Positions 11,490 through 29,283 of a DNA stretch of 64,000 nucleotides are shown in pieces. Each line of letters begins with the position of its first letter. The stretch's first letter is position 1. The stretch is taken from assembly GCA_016946835.1 (NCBI GenBank), contig JACVTC010000154.1, forward strand, positions 1-64,000, read 5' to 3'. Under the pieces are notes generated by a model. That model made no database searches. It saw only the letters and a program-made list of their open reading frames with translations, and had not been told where the DNA came from. Position numbers and translations under genes: made by a program. Source of the stretch: Neocallimastix lanati (nom. inval.) (Eukaryota; Neocallimastigomycota; Neocallimastigomycetes; Neocallimastigales; Neocallimastigaceae).

Positions 11490-12270
11490 TACAATAATAC
11501 TCCATATTTGAAATGCGCGATTGTGAATTGCACTGAATTCCTTAATAAGGTTTAAACATCTTATCCACAAAGAGTGACACTTTGGTTACCTCTTACCAAC
11601 AAAAGTACACAACTTGAAGGTAATTGCTAATCCAAAGCTTATACTTATACAATTAACTATATGCATGCAACTACAAACAAATATTGCTAGATGCTTCAAT
11701 ACAAGAAAGCATAATATTAGACACCTCATATCACCACATTAATAAAATGTTGTAATCTGTAATCTGTAAATTATTGGTTAATATAGCTGACTTTTTAAGC
11801 TTAAAACATAATATCATAATTTAAGAATTTAAGAATGCTAACCTGAGGGGGGATAATTATATCAATTCTCAAAATTTAACTAAATTATTTAGATAATTTT
11901 GCTTCAAAGAAATTATTTATTGCTTTATGAAACTCATTTAAATATAATTGAAATTAGAGAAATTAGGAATTAGAAAAATTTGGTTTAAAGAAATAATACA
12001 CATATTCACCGACAAACCAAATTATTTTATTCAAACAATTAGGTCTGAGGGGGAATGTTAGAATATGAAAAACATATGAAAAAAGTGTCTTAATTATTAA
12101 AAACGTATTTAATAACTTATTAAAGCATGAATGTAATAATAAATTAAATATATAAGCCACAATATAAACATATAAATACATCATGTAAATTTGTATTAGT
12201 TTAAATCTTTACTTATATAGTAAATCAAAATAACCCTTAATCATAATATATTCATTTAATAAAGTTAACA
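11490..12270 (+). mobile_element. Ty1/copia remnant: 3' pol end plus LTR
   Basis: 5'-truncated and decayed copia element. Broken coding sequence at about 11540-11740 ends in FNTRKHNIRHLISPH, which matches the RNase H tail pattern of copia (RTKHIDIRYHFIRE type). Near 12000, HIFTDKP corresponds to the ADILTKPL motif at the end of pol. GAGGGGGAA at 12047-12055 is the polypurine tract. The LTR follows at 12056-12270 with inverted ends TGTTA and TAACA. The 5' LTR and most of pol are missing. LSM6 begins 100 bp downstream, so the LTR lies in its promoter region. Confidence 0.7.
12056..12270 (+). repeat. Copia 3' LTR
   Basis: 215-bp LTR beginning TGTTAGAATATG directly after the polypurine tract and ending AAAGTTAACA, giving the TG...CA ends of copia LTRs with a 5-bp inverted terminus. 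It ends 99 bp before the LSM6 start codon. Confidence 0.65.
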
Positions 12271-12369
12271 TATAAATTCCAAATTCCTAATAATTATTAT
12301 TATTATTTTTTTTAATAATTAAAATCACTATTTTGAAATTTAAAATTTTGAAATAATTAAAAAATAAAA

Positions 12370-13119
12370 ATGTCAAAGGTAAATGGAAATTATCATAAAT
12401 TATTATTATTATTATTTTATTTTTTTATATTATAATCATTATAAAAAGGATTTAATTTTTATTTTCCCTTAATATATATATGCTTTTGGAAAGATGGAAA
12501 ATAAATTTAATTAATCAATTTTTTTTCAGAATATAATTAAATTAGTATTTCTTACTTATTTTATGTTATACCTATTTTATACTTTATAATGATTCATGTT
12601 TAAAATAATAAAAGAAATCACCAACAGAATTTTTAGATAATGTAATTGGTAAACCAGTTATTGTAAAATTAAATTCAGGGGTTAAATATCAAGGTTAATT
12701 TTTAATTTAATTAAAAATTTATTATTCATCTATTTTTTTTTTTCTAAATAAAAATAATATTATGATTTGATTTTATAAATTTAATTTGATTTATATACAT
12801 ATACATTAATATTCTTTTATATATCATATCATATTATATATTAAAAGGTATTCTTGCATGTCTTGATGGTTACATGAACATTGCTCTTGAACAAACAGAG
12901 GAATATGTTAATGGTCAATTAAAAAATAAATATGGTGATGCTTTCATAAGAGGAAATAATGGTATGTATTTTATTAAATAGTTAAAACTATAATTTTTTT
13001 AATATTCATTATAAATAATTAATTAATTTATAATCAATTTATTTTTATGTACAAATATCATATATTATTTAATATATTATTTTTTTTTAGTATTATACAT
13101 TAGTGCATCGAAGAAGTAA
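12370..13119 (+). CDS. LSM6: LSM6, U6 snRNA/mRNA-decay Sm-like protein
   Basis: Subunit of the LSm2-8 ring that binds the U6 snRNA 3' end in the nucleus and of the LSm1-7 ring that promotes mRNA decapping in the cytoplasm. Four exons: 12370-12378 (ATG TCA AAG only), 12615-12693, 12848-12961 and 13091-13119, giving 76 aa, close to the family's usual 75-86. Sm1 motif: VIGKPVIVKLNSGVKYQGIL followed by CLDGYMNIAL. Sm2 motif: AFIRGNNVLYIS. The stretch EQTEEYVNGQLKNKYGDAF between them is typical of LSM6 rather than SmF. The first exon is 9 nt. The 3' splice site of exon 2 is set by frame: the later AG at 12627 would run into a stop. Confidence 0.95.
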
Positions 13120-14053
13120 TTTAAATTAAAAATTATAAATAATATTTCTTTCAAAATAAGAGTATATTTATATTCAGAATACAAATCAAGAAATATATAT
13201 ATATATATATGAACATATTATAACAGAAATAATAATTAAAATGATAATTAAAATGAAAATAATTTTTTTTAATTATTAAATTATTTTATATTTAATTTAA
13301 TGTATATTTTATAAAAATTATTATTATAAATATATAAAACAAATAAAACATACAAATATATAATATATTACAAAAGACTTATATAGAATATATAATTTTT
13401 TTTTTCTACATAAAGTTACAAATAAATTATTATATAAAGATATATCTTTTTGTAAATTTCATTGGAATAATAAATAATAAAAAATAACTTTATGATTATA
13501 AAAATGTTATTAGTAATATATATATTTTTATATTTTTATTTTTTTTTTTTATTTTTTTTTTTTTCTGACTTTAATTTGGCTTTAATATTATATTAGCATT
13601 TATTTAAAAGTAATTCAGAGGTATTGATTAATTTGATGAAAATTGATTAATTGATAAAATTTATTTTATTTTATTTGATTATTACTTTTTGTTTGAAAAA
13701 TAAAAATTAATAAAAAAGAATTAGTATTACAATGTTAATAAAAAATATTTAAAAAATGAAATGTTCTCAAAATATTATAATTTGTGAACTTTGAAGATTT
13801 AGTTTATAAATTATATAGTTAAAATACTATTTAATAATACTTTTATACAAATTCTTTTTAATATTATTATATATAAAATTATTAATTATAAAAATTAATA
13901 ATTTTACAAAATGATAATTTAATAAATTTAAAAATTAAAATTTTTTTAAATTTTTTTATAATCTTGTTTCATTATCTTATATAACATTATTAATAATAAA
14001 AAAAAAAAACTTAAAATTATTGAATATAATATATATATATTTAAACTTATTGA

Positions 14054-14100
<47 letters not shown>

Positions 14101-15290
14101 AAAGTGTAGAACAATATTATAATATTATAGTCGTAGCAACAACAACAATAATAAAAAAAATATAAGGTTAATAATAATATAAAATAGAAATAATGGTAAT
14201 GATAATGGAAGTAGAACAACATCAAATGAATGCAAGAATAAAATTTTTAACAATTTTGATATAAATATGTTTATAATATATTTCCTTTTTTTTTTTTTTT
14301 TATTCTGTTTATAATTTTATCCATTCATTTTCAGTATAAAATATATAATATTAAATAATGATAAATAAGAATAGAGATAAAAATAAAATAGATTTTCAAA
14401 TTTATTGCCCACTTTTCAATTTTATTGGATAAGTTTTGTTCATTTATTATTATACCAAAATTATTATAAAATAATTATTTTAAAGTTCATGAATAAAAAG
14501 TGAATATATAATTAAATTATCTTTTTAAATTCATTATTTAAAATTGTATTAAATAATCTTTTAGATTATTAATCAGTTAATGTAATCCTTTTTTTCTATT
14601 TTTAACTATAATTTTAGAGTTTCTAAATTCTTGAATTAACAATATTTTTATAATAAAATAATAAAATATAGTTGTATATATTATATATTTTATAAATAAT
14701 AAATGATATTATTTTAAATTATTATTTAATAAAATATATATACATTTTATATAATTTTAGTTTATAAAATTTTTGAACTTTTTTTCTTTTCTTTTATTTT
14801 TTTTTATTAAACATATATTTTTAGTATATATATATATATAGAATTAGAATATATTTTTTAATTAAATATATGTTATTAATTATTATTACATATTACAATT
14901 ATTTTTGTAGATAATATGAGCAAAAAAATAATAATATGTTATAATATTATAATTATAAATTATTTATCTCATCAATTAAAGTTCATTATAAATATAACTT
15001 TTTAGTTTTTTTTTCTTTTTTTTTTTTTTTTTTTTGTTTTATTCTCGACATATAAATGATAATATGATAATATATTAAAGTTATTAAATGTGCTAAATAT
15101 ATTATAATTAATGAATATTAAGGTGAAAAGAATAAGAAAATTAAAAAAATTTTTTTTATAAAAAAATTAATAATTTAATTAATAAAACAATTATTCATAT
15201 ATAAAAATTTAGATATGATTTTATATTTCAATTTAAACTAGAAACTAATTTATGTAATTTTATTTTTATTTTACTTTATTTTTTATTTGT

Positions 15291-15332
<42 letters not shown>

Positions 15333-15524
15333 TTGATTTAAATTTTTTTTCTTAATGTGTTTTTAATATTTTTAATATTTTTTATATTTTGTATTAAAAA
15401 TATTTTCATTTTTATACTTTATAATATATATTATATTATCATTCAATAGTTAATATAAAAAAATTGTGTACATATTAATCTGTTAAATATCTAATTTAAA
15501 ATCAAGGAATAAAGAAAGTAACTT

Positions 15525-15557
<33 letters not shown>

Positions 15558-16284
15558 AAAGTAAAAATAAAAAATAAAAGCTTATATATAATAAATTTAA
15601 TATAAATAAAAATTAATAAGTAAGAAGACATAATTTCATATTATAAATGAATAAAAAGGAAATTATAATAATATAAAATAATAATTCGAATACAAAATAA
15701 AAAATATCAAAATAGAATGTCTTATTAATTAAATCGAATAGCGAGTGGATTATATATTGTTTGAAATATGGATTTCTATCTTATTATATATAAAAATGAT
15801 TTATGAATTCTTTAATATATGACATATACTATATATGAAATATATATAGTATTATAATTAACGTCAAATGAATGAAATAAAAAAAATGTCCATAATATAT
15901 ATATATATATATTTAATAACACTTTATTAATAATATATAATTGAATATTCAATATTTATAAATATATATAAATTGATGAATTATCTTTAAATTATTATTT
16001 AGTTATGATACTAATATTAATTTTTTATATTTATATATATATATTTATATATATTTGAAAATTAGTTAGGGCATTTATTGCGTTATTTCATTATATTAGT
16101 AGTTATCATATTTAATTGATTAATAATTATATTGAATAATAACAAATAATATAACAAAGTATTATCAAAATAATAATTTAAATAAATATATATTTTCCCA
16201 TTTATTGCAGACATAATTAATAGAAGTATAAAAATAAAAGTATAAAAGTATATAAAAAAAATAAAAAGAAAACAGTAATAGACA
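13120..16284. other. AT-rich spacer between LSM6 and kinase
   Basis: No gene supported. Contains a TAAA microsatellite at about 14055-14100, a poly(T) of about 35 at 15294-15329 and a poly(A) near 15527-15555. I found no open frame with family motifs and no exon-like segments joined by GT-AG sites. Confidence 0.5.
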
Positions 16285-19946
<3,662 letters not shown>

Positions 19947-19999
19947 ATTAAATTATTACCAAAAAAAAAAAAAGAAATAAAATAAAATCAAAAGAATAA

Positions 20000-20033
<34 letters not shown>

Positions 20034-21221
20034 ATATATAAATTAAAGTTTTAATGTTATATATATATAATTATTCTTTTTTTATTATTTTTTAATTACA
20101 TAATTTTAGAATTTTAAGATAAAAATTTTTTCACAAATTATAAGAATTTAAAGATAAATAGAAAAAAAAAATTTTTTTATAATTACAAATTATTAGAATA
20201 AAGAGAACAATAAAAGAAAAACAAACCAAATGAACAAAAAAAAAAAAAAAAGAAAAAAAAAATTATTTAATTACAAATTGTTATAATAAAATATATATAT
20301 AAAAACTTTTTTTTTATTAAATTCTAAATACTAATCTAATAAAATTATAAATTATTACAATAATAATATTAATAATAATGAAAGAATAATAAATAAAAAA
20401 TTTTGGATAATTATACAGATGCTATCATAATAATATTCATTTAGTAAATTATAGTTTTTATAGTAATATCTTAATTTTTGATATTCAATAGTATACATAT
20501 ATAAAACTAATAATATGTATTAAAATAAAATATTTAATATAGATAAAATAATATTAATCATAAAAATAATAATAAAAAAAATAAAAAAAAAGATTAAATA
20601 ATATTAATCATAAAAATATTATTTTATTTTAATAAAAAAAAAAAAAGATTATCATATAATAAAAATAGAAAATATTTATTTTTGTTTTTATTTTCATAAT
20701 AGAATATATATATTATGATAAAAATTAATATTAATTAGTATAAATTTTAATACTAGTTATTAAAATTAAGGAATAAAATTATTTTTATTAACAATTTTAA
20801 TTAATTTTATTATTTTTTCAACATGTTAAACTTTAAAAATTATGAAATTGATTTATTTAATATATTATTTATAAAATAAATAAAAATACAAAATTTGATT
20901 GGTTAATACTAACCATTTTTTAATTTGTTTGAATTTTTTTTATAAAGTATATTATTATTATAAATTAATATTGAATAATAAATATTTCTATATATATTTT
21001 TAATATTAATAATATTAATTATAATTTAGTAAAAGCAAAAAAAATTCGGATTTTTTAAAAAATTGCTCTTTAAATTTTTTTTTTATAACATAATATATAT
21101 CTATATTTAATTGAAATATTTCATTTTAGGAAGAAAAAAAATATCTAAATAAATAAAATAAAATAAAATTATAAAAATAAATATAGAGTTATACAGTTTA
21201 AATTAAATAAAATAATTCAAA
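19947..21221. other. AT-rich spacer
   Basis: No gene supported. Poly(A) near 20000-20030. A short imperfect duplication carries TAATATTAATCATAAAAATA at about 20548 and 20596. Confidence 0.5.
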
Positions 21222-23561
21222 ATGACTATTGTCAATAATAAAAATAAAGACACTGTTGTGTCTTTAGTTCTTGATTCAGCACCACTTATTAAAAGAGTTA
21301 ATCTTTTCAACATGGCTCAAAAATTTTATACAATTCCAGAAGTTATTGCTGAAATTAGAGATAAACAAGCAAGAGAACAATTAGAAAATTCTTTGGTTGA
21401 TATTCAAGTCAAAGTTCCTTCTGAAGAAGCTTTAAATGCAGGTTTTTATTTAACAAATAATAAAAATAATAATAATAAAAAGAATATAGAAATGAAAAAA
21501 AAAAAAAAAAAAAGTAATATTGTATTATTTGGATTAAGGATAAAAAAATAAAATATGAATAAAATATAATTTTAAAATAATGCAATATATATACATATAT
21601 TTTAAATAATTCATATCTTAAATATAACCACAAACTATAAATTAAATTTAATATATATAATAATAATCAATTAAAATTATTATTTAAATTTCTACTTGGA
21701 TATTCAATTTAAAAATTAATTAAAGTGAAATTTTCAAAAAACTAAAATGGTACTAATAATATATTATTATTAGTATCATAATAATTAAATAAAGCAGGAA
21801 TAATCGAGTACTAGGATAATTAATATAAAAAATGATTTAATTTATTTAAATCAATATACATATAATTAAAAACTGGAAAAAATATTATAATAATTATAAA
21901 TGGATATTAAAAAATAACATTTAGATTAAATATATATTTCATTTTATAAAAAATTTTTATGTTATCTGTGTAATTTTTATTATTAAATAATCTACAAATT
22001 ATTAAATTACTAATATTTTAAATATATATATATATATGTATTATTTAAAAAAAAAAGTGATAAAATTTGCAAAAAAGACTGGTGATTTAGCTACGTTATC
22101 AAAAACTGATTTAAAGGTTATAGCTTTAACATGGATGTTAGAAAAAGAAGCAGGAAATCTTGAAAGCATAAGAACTGAACCAGTAAAAGTAATTTTCATT
22201 TTTATATATATATACAAATGGATAAAGTAAATTAGTTTAATATGTTGGTCTACATGTTCAGTGTAGAATAGATATATGTTATAAAAAAATAAAATAAAAA
22301 ATATATATATTAAATAATATTCCAATATAATAACCTAGAAGGCAAAAAAAAAATTATATATTTTTTTCAAATTATCAAAGCGATATAAATTTTTATACAA
22401 GAAAAATAAAAATTAAATAGCTATCGGATAATATATATAATATATATATATACTGTTTTATATAATTTTTTAATTTAAATAAATTGTTAATATGAAAATT
22501 ATATTATAGATAAAGTATTGATTTTATAATTTTAATTTTTTTTTTTTTTTTTAAATATATATATACAAAAGTCACAAGTTCAATTTGGTAAGCAAAAGGG
22601 TAAGAAATCAGATGAAAAGATGGAAGAGAAAAAGCTAGAAGAAACAAAAGCTGAAAATGAAATCAAAAATGAAGAAGATGATCTTGGTGCTTTCAATGAA
22701 CAAATTGATTGGGAACAAGAATTTGTTGAAATAGAAGACAAGGAATTTGAATCCGATTATGAAGTTGATATTGATGCCGAAGAAGATGAAAATATTGAGG
22801 AAAAAGAAGAAAAACAAGATATAAAGGAAGAGAAAAAAGAAGAAAAAGAAGAAATAAAAGAAGAATCAAAAGAACCAAAGGAAGAACTAAAAGAAGAAGC
22901 TACATCAGGTGAAAAGGAAAAGAACGAAGAAGAAGATGATGATGAAGGCTGGATTACTCCAGATAATATTAATAAATATCATGCTAAACATTATGGATGG
23001 GATAAAAGAGACAAAAGTGAAGCTAAAACATATGATGTTGCATGTATGACTGCTGATTTTGCTATGCAAGTAAGTTTATATATATTTGCTATTTTTTCTT
23101 TATTTCAATCATAATAAACTATAAAATTTATTTTGTAAATTATATATATTAAATATGAAATTATAATTTATTAAATAATTTTATTTTAAAATTTATAATT
23201 ATCAAATAATATTTTAAAATAATAATCATTATTATAATTACAATTATAATATAAAAGAATGTTTTACTTCAAATGAATTTAAAAATCCTTTCTGTTGATG
23301 GTATGATTATTAAACGTTTAAAGAATTGGGTATTACGTTGCCATGCTTGTTACTTGTATGTTAATGTATAAATTAAATTATATAAATTATATATAAAATA
23401 AAATAAAATTATAATACATATAGTAAAATTAGATATATATAATTATTTTAATTCTTTATTATAAAAATATTTTTTTATTAATATTTTTTGAAATTATTAA
23501 TATATATATATATATATATTTTTTTTTGTTTTATTTTATTTTATTTTTATAAAAAAAATTA

Positions 23562-23596
<35 letters not shown>

Positions 23597-24207
23597 TTTT
23601 ATTTTATTTTATTTTTATAAAAAAACAATTAAAGTTCCACTTCTGATATGAGTAAAAAGTTCTGTCCACAATGTGGTCATGATACACTTATTCGAACTTC
23701 AGTTTCTGTTGATAAATACGGAAATAAGGTATTTCATTTAAAGAAAAACTTTAATTACAGAATTCGTGGTACTAAGGTAATTTTTTTTTTTTATTATAAT
23801 ATTAAAAAAAAAAAACAGATTATAATAATATTTTAATGTATTGTTATTATAATAATTATATATTAATAATTATTAATTAATTTAAATTAAAAAACATAAA
23901 AATAAAAATAAAATAGTACTCTATACCTACCTATGTTGGTGGTCAAAATGCCAATAATATTATTTTGAGTGAAGATCAAAATGAATATCAAAAAGCCTTA
24001 AAACAACAAAAATTTAAGGCTAGAAAAGAAAAGGTTGTTGATTTATTAGATCCAGATTATTTAAATACCCTCTTCACAGGTGAAGATAGTAAACTTAATT
24101 CACGTAATAAAGGTAAAACTAGAAAGACCCGTAACGATTATACTGGAGATATTATCATTGGTTATGGTAGAAGAAATCCAAATGAAAGAAGAAGAAGAAG
24201 AAAATAA
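21222..24207 (+). CDS. NOB1: NOB1, 20S pre-rRNA D-site endonuclease
   Basis: Endonuclease that cleaves the 3' end of 18S rRNA (site D) in late cytoplasmic pre-40S particles. Six exons: 21222-21441, 22058-22182 (or 22188), 22572-23069, 23258-23355, 23635-23776, 23917-24207; 457 or 459 aa. PIN domain at 12-120 with acidic residues D18 (SLVLDSAPLI), E40 (YTIPEVIAEIRDK), D83 (KKTGDLATLS) and D91 (KTDLKVIALT). A long Glu/Lys-rich insert lies in exon 3 (22620-22940). The shared NOB1 segment is GWITPDNI...YDVACMTADFAMQ...LKNWVLRCHACY. The zinc ribbon is CHAC...FCPQCGH, followed by the RIRGTKYSIPTYVGG stretch. The Arg-rich C-terminus (RRNPNERRRRRK) probably binds rRNA. The exon 2 donor is ambiguous between two GT sites 6 nt apart. 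Intron 1 is the longest in the gene. Confidence 0.96.
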
Positions 24208-25779
24208 ATTTAATATTATATATCAATATAATTAAAATACATAGATAAGCAAATAACATCAAAAAAAAAAAAGTTCTTATTAATTATCTCATCACTTTAA
24301 TAAACATATTTAAGTTTGTTTTATTTTATATTTAATATTTTTTTTTCTTTCTTTATATACTTCTATTATAACATTTATAAAGAAATTTTCAACACTATAA
24401 TATAAAATTATTAATTTATTCGAAACCAGGAACAACAACAACAACAAAAAAAGTTTTTGTTATAGAAGTAAACTTTATAGATATATATATAATATAATAA
24501 GAGGGAATAATATTTAAATATATAAATATAAATATATATTTAATATATTTCAATATGTTATTATTATTATTCTATTATCAAATTTAGTTTTAAATTATTT
24601 TTTTGTAAATAATTTATAAATGATGATAAAATGAAATAAATAATAATAAAATATTATTATTAAAAAAAAAAAAAGATATATATATATATAATTTTTTTTA
24701 TTCATTTTTTTTTTAATTTATTAAACTTTTAAAAAAAAAAAAAAAAAAAAAAGAATAAAAAACTTAGATTAATTTTAATATTCTTTAATTATGAATTATT
24801 ATTATGAAAGATTTTTATGAGATCCTTCATAGTATTAAACGGTTTAAACAATTTAGAAATTTTTTAATAAATGATTTTTATTTTATTTCATTTTTTATTT
24901 ATTTATTTATTTATTTATTTTACAAAAGATATTTTAAGAAATATTTATTGAAATTTATTGTCTAGGTAAATATATATTTATGTTTGCCACTATTAAGATA
25001 ATTAAATACAAATCTTGTAAATAATTAATTTTACTTTTGAAATTCTAAATGATTAAAGATAAATAAATATTATTAAAATATTTTATTTCATTTTTTATTT
25101 ATTTATTTATTTATTTTACAAAAGATATTTTAAGAAATATTTATTGAAATTTATTGTCTAGGTAAATATATATTTATGTTTGCCTCTATTAAGATAATTA
25201 AATACAAATCTTGTAAATAATTAATTTTACTTTTGAAATTCTAAATCATTAAAGATAAATAAATATTAAAAAACAACCAAATAAATCAACTTATCAAAAA
25301 ATATAATTAAAGATCATTAACAATGGTATCATTTTTATAAAATGTTAAATTGGTAATTGTTTAAATAATTTATTTATAGGAATTTAGAATCTAATCAAAA
25401 ATTAAAATTTCAATATTCAATAGTGGTGTTATCAATAATTTAAATATTATATATTATTAATATAATATATATAATTTTTAAATTATTTTCGTTTGTTTTA
25501 TAACAATGATTTATTTTGAAATTAATAACAAAAAAATTTTATTTATTAATTTTATATTGTATTTTAACTAATATAAAAAATTCAATTTTAATATTTTCAA
25601 TGAAAATACTATTTTATTATTATTTAATATTCATTTTTAATTAATGTTTTCATTTCATAAATGGTTTTATTAAAAATAATAAATATAATTTTATTCATGT
25701 TTAATCATATTATATTTTTTATTATTAAAACATATTATTATATATTAATTTATATACTATATATAATAGTTTATTACAA
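24208..25779. other. AT-rich spacer containing a 200-bp tandem duplication
   Basis: No gene supported. Apart from homopolymers and TTTA microsatellites it contains the duplication listed separately. A short AACAACAACAAC run is at about 24432. Confidence 0.5.
24881..25268. repeat. 200-bp-period tandem duplication
   Basis: Two head-to-tail copies with a period of exactly 200 bp (24881-25072 and 25081-25268). Both start TTTTATTTCATTTTTTATTT, contain TTGTCTAGGTAAATATATAT and GAAATTCTAAAT, and end AAGATAAATAAATATTA. Only a few substitutions separate them (for example TTTGCCACTATT versus TTTGCCTCTATT). No coding content. Confidence 0.9.
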
Positions 25780-27025
25780 CCATCTTTTGATTAATAATTT
25801 GTTATTATTATTATTAATAGTTTTTTTTTTATCATACGAATCTCTAAAAGAATTTCTCTTGCATTATCGTTTGAGTTGACGCTCCGGGTTGTGAAGAGTT
25901 TTATTTTGTCAATCAAAATGCTCAAGAGATGTATTAATAACTGATACAACATTGGCCAAATAATTTGATAAGCCAACTATATATGGAATACTTGATGTAG
26001 TACTCTTTATTTTATTTAGTATCTTTCTAATAATTACAATTCTTGATTTTTATTAAATTCAAAAAAAAAAAAAAAAAAAAAAAAAAAGATGGTCTAAGTT
26101 ATTATTGTAAAAATAATACCTGTGTGATAATAGATTCTATATATCTCAATAAGTTTGCTAGTATTCCAGATATCAATGGAAAAATAAGATATTATATTTC
26201 ATATAGTAGTTGGACATATGATGAGATCAAGCAGAATGCATGCGATAATGTTGATTGCGTAAGTGGAGACTGAAATTCCTTGAAATGTAGCAACAATTCA
26301 AAATGGTCGTTTTGATCAATGTATCGACAATCATTATGTTTTTAATGATGAAGTACCTGAAGTACCCATAGTATAATGAAATAATATTTATTTATATGAA
26401 ATATTTACAGGAGGCAGTTCGTACAAGCAATACAGAAAACCATGTCGTGAGGCTTGTAAAACTACTGATGTGCCCTCGTAAGGCTTGTAAACCTACAAGA
26501 TCAAAGACTTTCATTATAATTAATATAATTAAAACAAATAATACTACAAAATTAATTAAAAAAGACTATTTTGAAAAAATGTTAACTAACTTTAATATAA
26601 ACAATACTAAAATAACTGGAACACCATGTACTAATGTAAAATTAGAAGATAGGAAGAGTTTCGAAAAAATTGATAGACTCACCTTGTATTATTTCCCATT
26701 TTGTTAATAATATTTCTTACACTGTTGCACTATTTTTGGATAAAAAAGTCACGAAGATTATCAGAACATAAACATAAAGATATATACCATAAATACTTCA
26801 AAAAATTTAAAAATTTTTATTGGAAAAATGACTTTTATGCGCACAAGTATTATCAATTAGATCATTTTTCAACACTATTCCTTCACATAAAGCCAATACT
26901 TATAATACTAGTTCTAAAAGCTAAAACTAAAATTGAAAATATATTTAGTGGTAAAGTAATGATAATCTTAGTGTCTAAATCTAGAAGATATGAATTTAGT
27001 AATAGAAGAATAAATAAAACTTAGA
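25780..27025 (+). pseudogene. Mosaic pseudogene region with copia fragment
   Basis: Several open segments in the + direction with normal, non-repetitive codon content but broken by stops and frame changes. About 25784-26055 reads in one frame with three stops and ends in a hydrophobic stretch (DVVLFILFSIFLIITILDFY). 26091-26272 encodes a Cys-containing piece (LSYYCKNNTCVIIDS ... NACDNVDCVSGD) like small cysteine-rich extracellular domains. The frame then shifts, and NGRFDQCIDNHYVFNDEVPE follows near 26299-26370. 26511-26680 is homologous, base for base with gaps, to 44471-44640 of the copia element. 26700-27024 is open for 107 codons (HKDIYHKYFKKFKNFYWKND) and unrecognised. I read this as a decayed membrane or extracellular protein gene interrupted by transposon sequence. 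Confidence 0.45.
26511..26680 (+). mobile_element. Copia pol fragment
   Basis: Aligns by eye with 44471-44640 in the complete element: shared words include ATTAATATAATTAAAA, ACTACAAAATTAAT, TAACTAACT and AACACCATGTACTAAT versus AATACCATGTATTAAT. The protein reading here is better preserved (KKDYFEKMLTNFNINN) and corresponds to the copia pol segment just before the SLLYV motif. Confidence 0.6.
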
Positions 27026-27137
27026 TATAGTTGTTATATAACAAATTAATTAAATTGCTATATAAAACTGATTAATATTGTATTATATAATGTATAAATA
27101 TATTGATCATTATAAAACTATATATATTATTTTCTTA

Positions 27138-27168
<31 letters not shown>

Positions 27169-27395
27169 TTTTTCAAAAGAACTTTAAAATATTTTGATAC
27201 TAGAAAATAAATATATTATTATTATTATTATTATTTAATAGAAAATAAAGATTAAAAAAGAGAGAATGTTGCTAATAATTACAATTATTATAATATGAAA
27301 AGATTTTTATAATACTAACAATCTTACTATTATTCATAGTTTTAATATTTATTATTTAATTTTATTCTATGTATTATATGTTTTTAAATCTATTA

Positions 27396-27486
<91 letters not shown>
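27396..27486. repeat. (AAAT)n microsatellite
   Basis: About 22 uninterrupted AAAT units. Confidence 0.9.
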
Positions 27487-27487
<1 letters not shown>

Positions 27488-28279
27488 ATGAATAAAATAA
27501 TATTTATTTAAAAATATATATAATTGAGACTTTTTAATTAAATATCATTTTAATATTTTAATAATTTTCATATTGTTAGCTACATAATAATTATACATTA
27601 TATATCGTAATATTTATACGCCACGAAATTTTAATATATAAAATTTTAAAATAAAACTTGTTAAATTTTTATTTTTAATTTAATATCTTTCAAATAAAGT
27701 AAAATTTTTAAATTTTAAATTTAAATTTATTATAAATAAAATTATGATATTTCAATTATAAATGAAACTTTAATTTCTAAGATAGGTGAATAATTAAATT
27801 TTTATAAATAAATTAATAAATATATAAAAATATAAATATGAAATATAGATAAACTTTATTATTTCTATTATTAATTATGAAAAGTTTCCAGAGAAATTTA
27901 ATGATTCTCATTTTCTAAATAATAAATGATGTATAATATATTTAATGCTATATATATAATAAATATAAGTTAATATATAATAAATATATGGAAAATAAAA
28001 TACTATTTATTTAAAATATAATAACTATAATAATACATTAAAAGTATATATATTTTTATTTAATATATAAATTAATAAATATATAAATATATTTAAAGAA
28101 TATTATAATTTATTATAAAATAATAAATAATAAATAATAAATAATAAATAATAAATAATAAATAATAAATAATAAATAATAATAATAAAAAATAAATAAT
28201 AAAAATAAATAATAAATAATAATTATTAAATATTAAATAAATAAATAGAAAAATAAATAAATAGTAATAAATAAATAGT

Positions 28280-28391
<112 letters not shown>

Positions 28392-28576
28392 GAAATAATA
28401 TCAAGTTTAAGAAAACTAGTTAATTTCAATTTTTTTTACATAAACTATAAAATTATAATTAATAATGAATAAATTTAAATAATATTGTTTATTGTGATAA
28501 TTGTTTTTTTATAATTATTGTAATGTTAATATAATTGATAGTCTTATAAATAAATGAACTAATATAAAAATAAAAA

Positions 28577-28629
<53 letters not shown>

Positions 28630-29283
28630 AAACAAAAAACAAAAAACAAAAAACAAAACAAAAAACAAAAAAAAACAAAAAAAAAACATTCCTATTTATT
28701 TATTTGTTTATTTCTTATTCATAAATTAAAAATTACTTCTTTGGACATTTGAAATTGAAATTTTTATTTTTTTTTTTGTTATTATTTATTTACATTTTAT
28801 AATTAATATATTTTGTCAGAAATTTAATTTAGTATTATATATGTATTTTAATTTGATTTTAATTTTATATTTATAAATTAAAAATAAAGAAATTTTGTTT
28901 GAAGAAAATATTTATAATTTAAATAAATTCTTGAAATTTATTTTTATAATTATAATTTATTTATTTTTATTTTATTTATTTTATTTTATTTTATTTTTTT
29001 TTTAAATTATATTAAAATATGAATTTTAGACAATAACATTAAAATATGTATTATATATTAATGAAAAAAGAAGTATAAATTTAAATTCAATTTTTTTTTT
29101 ATTTATTACATTAATTATATAAATAAGGTATTTATATATTATTATTATTATTATTATGTCATTTTATATTTACAATATTATAAATTATTTATGCATATTT
29201 TATTTTAATTGATTTTATAATTTTTTACCTCAATTGTATTAATTATAAATTATTATTGTTTATGAATAGATTTTAAAAATAAA

